Positions 62,630 through 64,000 of a stretch of DNA of 64,000 bases are shown here, piece after piece. The notes below the pieces were generated by a model. The model searched no databases. It was given only the letters and a program-made list of their open reading frames with translations, and was not told the origin of the DNA. Source of the DNA: CAZSSM01 sp964609385 (GTDB lineage: Bacteria; Planctomycetota; Planctomycetia; Isosphaerales; Isosphaeraceae). Within the stretch, counting starts at the first letter, position 1. The number at the start of each line of letters is the position of its first letter. The DNA lies in assembly GCA_964609385.1 (NCBI GenBank), contig CAZSSM010000001.1, positions 186,001-250,000 of the forward strand, written 5' to 3'. The position numbers and the translations under genes were made by a program.

Positions 62630-64000
62630 TCATTGCGGTCCCGGACGAACCGTCGACGGTCGATGGCGGACCCAGATCTCGATCGGGCCATAACGCATGG
62701 CCGGCTGATAGTTCCGACGGACGGCCGCATCCAGCGCGCTGAGATTCCGCATCACCCCCTGGTTTCGCGTCGACGGCGACCAGACGACGACCGAATCGCG
62801 CGCCGACTCGGTTTCCAGGCTCTGGACATAGGCCGATTCGCGATCCTCGTGGCCCCAGTGCATCCAGAGCAGTCCGCTCTCGGTCGGCAAGAGTCCGCGA
62901 CGACCGGCTGGGCCGTTCAATGCGGGGAACGGGTAAATATCGAGCAGGTTGACCACCCGGGTCGTGCTCGGGGTTTGGCGCAAAGCCTTGAGGGTGGCCC
63001 GATACTCCGGCCAGAGATACGGCCAACGCGGACGGCTCGGGTCATCGACCTGCGCCATCTGCAGTTCGGCGCCGGGAGGCACACGCTCCGGGATGTCGCC
63101 ATCGGACAACGTCGTGAGGCTTCGCCACGATGCGGCGGGACGACAGAGCGATTCGCTCGGGTCGGCCAGCCACAACGAAACACTCAAGGTCGCCAACAAT
63201 TTCAATGTGCACGGAATCCGACGCACGTTGAGCCATCCGCCCAGCATCACGCCCAGAGCCAAGGGCAGAACGATCGCCAGAGGGAGGTGGAGATACTCGT
63301 GATCCTGGGGATGCATCGGGCGGTAGAGCAGGGCTCCCATCAAGAGGACCCAGACCGACCAGGACGGTCGTGCCCAGCGTCGACGACCGCGCCAACCGAT
63401 GATCGGGAGTCCGATCAACGCGATGACCGCCCAAGGATCGCGTAGGCTCGCCCCCAGCTTCTCCAGGAACCCCGACCACGACCAGTTGCTGTAGTTGCCC
63501 CCGTAGCTGGCCCGTTGCAAACCTCGGAGCAGGTCATCGAGCAGGCCGTGGGCGATCAAAGGCGCGAACCCCAACAGGCCCATCAGCGCGATGGCCACGA
63601 GCCATTCCCCGCCCGAGAAGAGACGGCCGACACGAGGGAGACGTCCGGGTCGATCGAGCATGACGGCCAGAGCCAGGCCGGGGACGAACAGGATCGCGTG
63701 CGGCCGGAGCGTCCAGGCGACGCCCCAACAGAAGGCCGAGAGCCAGAGACCAACGCGGCCGGTCCGGGAGCTGGCCAACAACCAGCCGGCGGCCACGAAG
63801 CCGGCCGCGTGTCCATCGCGCTGGGCGGTGACCCCGTAATTGAGGCTGAGGTAGGCTCCCAGCCACGATCCGACGACGACCAGTCCCGGCAGCCAAGCCC
63901 CCCAACGCCGACGACTCCACCAGAGCGTCAGGGCGGACAGGCCGATCAGGCCAGCCGCATCCACGGCGTAGAGCGGCCAGGTCACGCCCCAGCCGAAGAC
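62630..64000 (-). CDS. Polytopic membrane protein, glycosyltransferase-39-like (5' end beyond right edge)
   Basis: The frame stays open to the window edge, so the N-terminus is outside; at least 456 residues are visible. There are about seven to eight hydrophobic helices (for example A-G-L-I-G-L-S-A-L-T-L and L-P-G-L-V-V-V-G-S-W-L-G-A-Y) and a soluble C-terminal domain of about 180 residues. Blocks such as A-Q-R-D-G-H-A-A-G and T-L-R-P-H-A-I-L-F resemble lipid-linked-sugar mannosyl/arabinosyl transferases of the GT39/PMT kind. The catalytic N-terminal loop that would confirm this is not in view. It starts 118 bases upstream of the kinase in transcription order. GTG 63985 is only an internal candidate start. 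Confidence 0.72.
   Translation of the reverse strand, partial: VFGWGVTWPLYAVDAAGLIGLSALTLWWSRRRWGAWLPGLVVVGSWLGAYLSLNYGVTAQRDGHAAGFVAAGWLLASSRTGRVGLWLSAFCWGVAWTLRPHAILFVPGLALAVMLDRPGRLPRVGRLFSGGEWLVAIALMGLLGFAPLIAHGLLDDLLRGLQRASYGGNYSNWSWSGFLEKLGASLRDPWAVIALIGLPIIGWRGRRRWARPSWSVWVLLMGALLYRPMHPQDHEYLHLPLAIVLPLALGVMLGGWLNVRRIPCTLKLLATLSVSLWLADPSESLCRPAASWRSLTTLSDGDIPERVPPGAELQMAQVDDPSRPRWPYLWPEYRATLKALRQTPSTTRVVNLLDIYPFPALNGPAGRRGLLPTESGLLWMHWGHEDRESAYVQSLETESARDSVVVWSPSTRNQGVMRNLSALDAAVRRNYQPAMRYGPIEIWVRHRPSTVRPGPQ

Overview
This window looks like a chromosomal piece of a GC-rich member of the Planctomycetota. The markers are two DUF1559 pseudopilin-like proteins with the G-F-T-L-I-E-L-L prepilin signature, an ECF sigma factor with a membrane-spanning C-terminal tail, an RTX surface protein with the L-E-V-R-T-L-L-A N-terminal motif, a secreted sulfatase and a large MoxR/DUF58/BatA operon. 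I cannot support a genus from the sequence. I found no rRNA, tRNA, CRISPR array, transposase or prophage gene. A run of ten Ns inside clpX and a frameshift in the sulfatase gene suggest a draft assembly.

Layout. 1-3.3 kb: an exported HEAT-like protein cut by the left edge, and pyruvate kinase. 3.9-8.6 kb: two DUF1559 pseudopilins flanking an EF-hand protein, then a small secreted protein. 8.8-18.1 kb: mixed metabolic and signalling genes: a SWIM zinc-finger protein with an ADP-ribosylglycohydrolase, a secreted cyclase-family amidohydrolase, a flavodoxin-like reductase, a glycerophosphodiesterase, a degenerate GGDEF protein, a lipoprotein and an alpha/beta hydrolase. 18.9-23.7 kb: the RTX protein, a DUF2071 protein, a bacterial eRF1-like (baeRF) protein and nadD. 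23.9-26.8 kb: priA and a small unknown ORF.

27.3-42.3 kb is the centrepiece: eight genes on the + strand, five of the junctions overlapping by four bases. In order they encode a TPR protein with a zinc-peptidase (HExxH) domain, a DUF4159 protein, a MoxR AAA+ ATPase, a DUF58 protein, a BatA/VWA membrane protein, a 1293-residue coiled-coil membrane protein, a VWA/glutamine-amidotransferase-like membrane protein and a legumain/caspase-like (clan CD) protein. The likely shared job is MoxR-driven assembly or quality control of a cell-envelope complex, with one putative peptidase at each end of the operon.

42.4-48.9 kb: a divergent CsrA-like protein downstream of a FliA/SigB-type sigma factor, mutY, clpX (with the gap), and two tandem paralogous four-helix membrane proteins followed by an apparent third, broken copy. 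49-53.8 kb: an FHA-GAF-PP2C phosphatase, an SRPBCC protein, a CbiX-like chelatase and a DegT/DnrJ aminotransferase. 53.9-64 kb, all on the minus strand: a PhoD-like phosphatase, the ECF sigma factor, a bile-acid:sodium-symporter-like transporter, the sulfatase, a serine/threonine kinase and a membrane protein cut by the right edge. Several genes are monocistronic and convergent pairs are often separated by hairpins.
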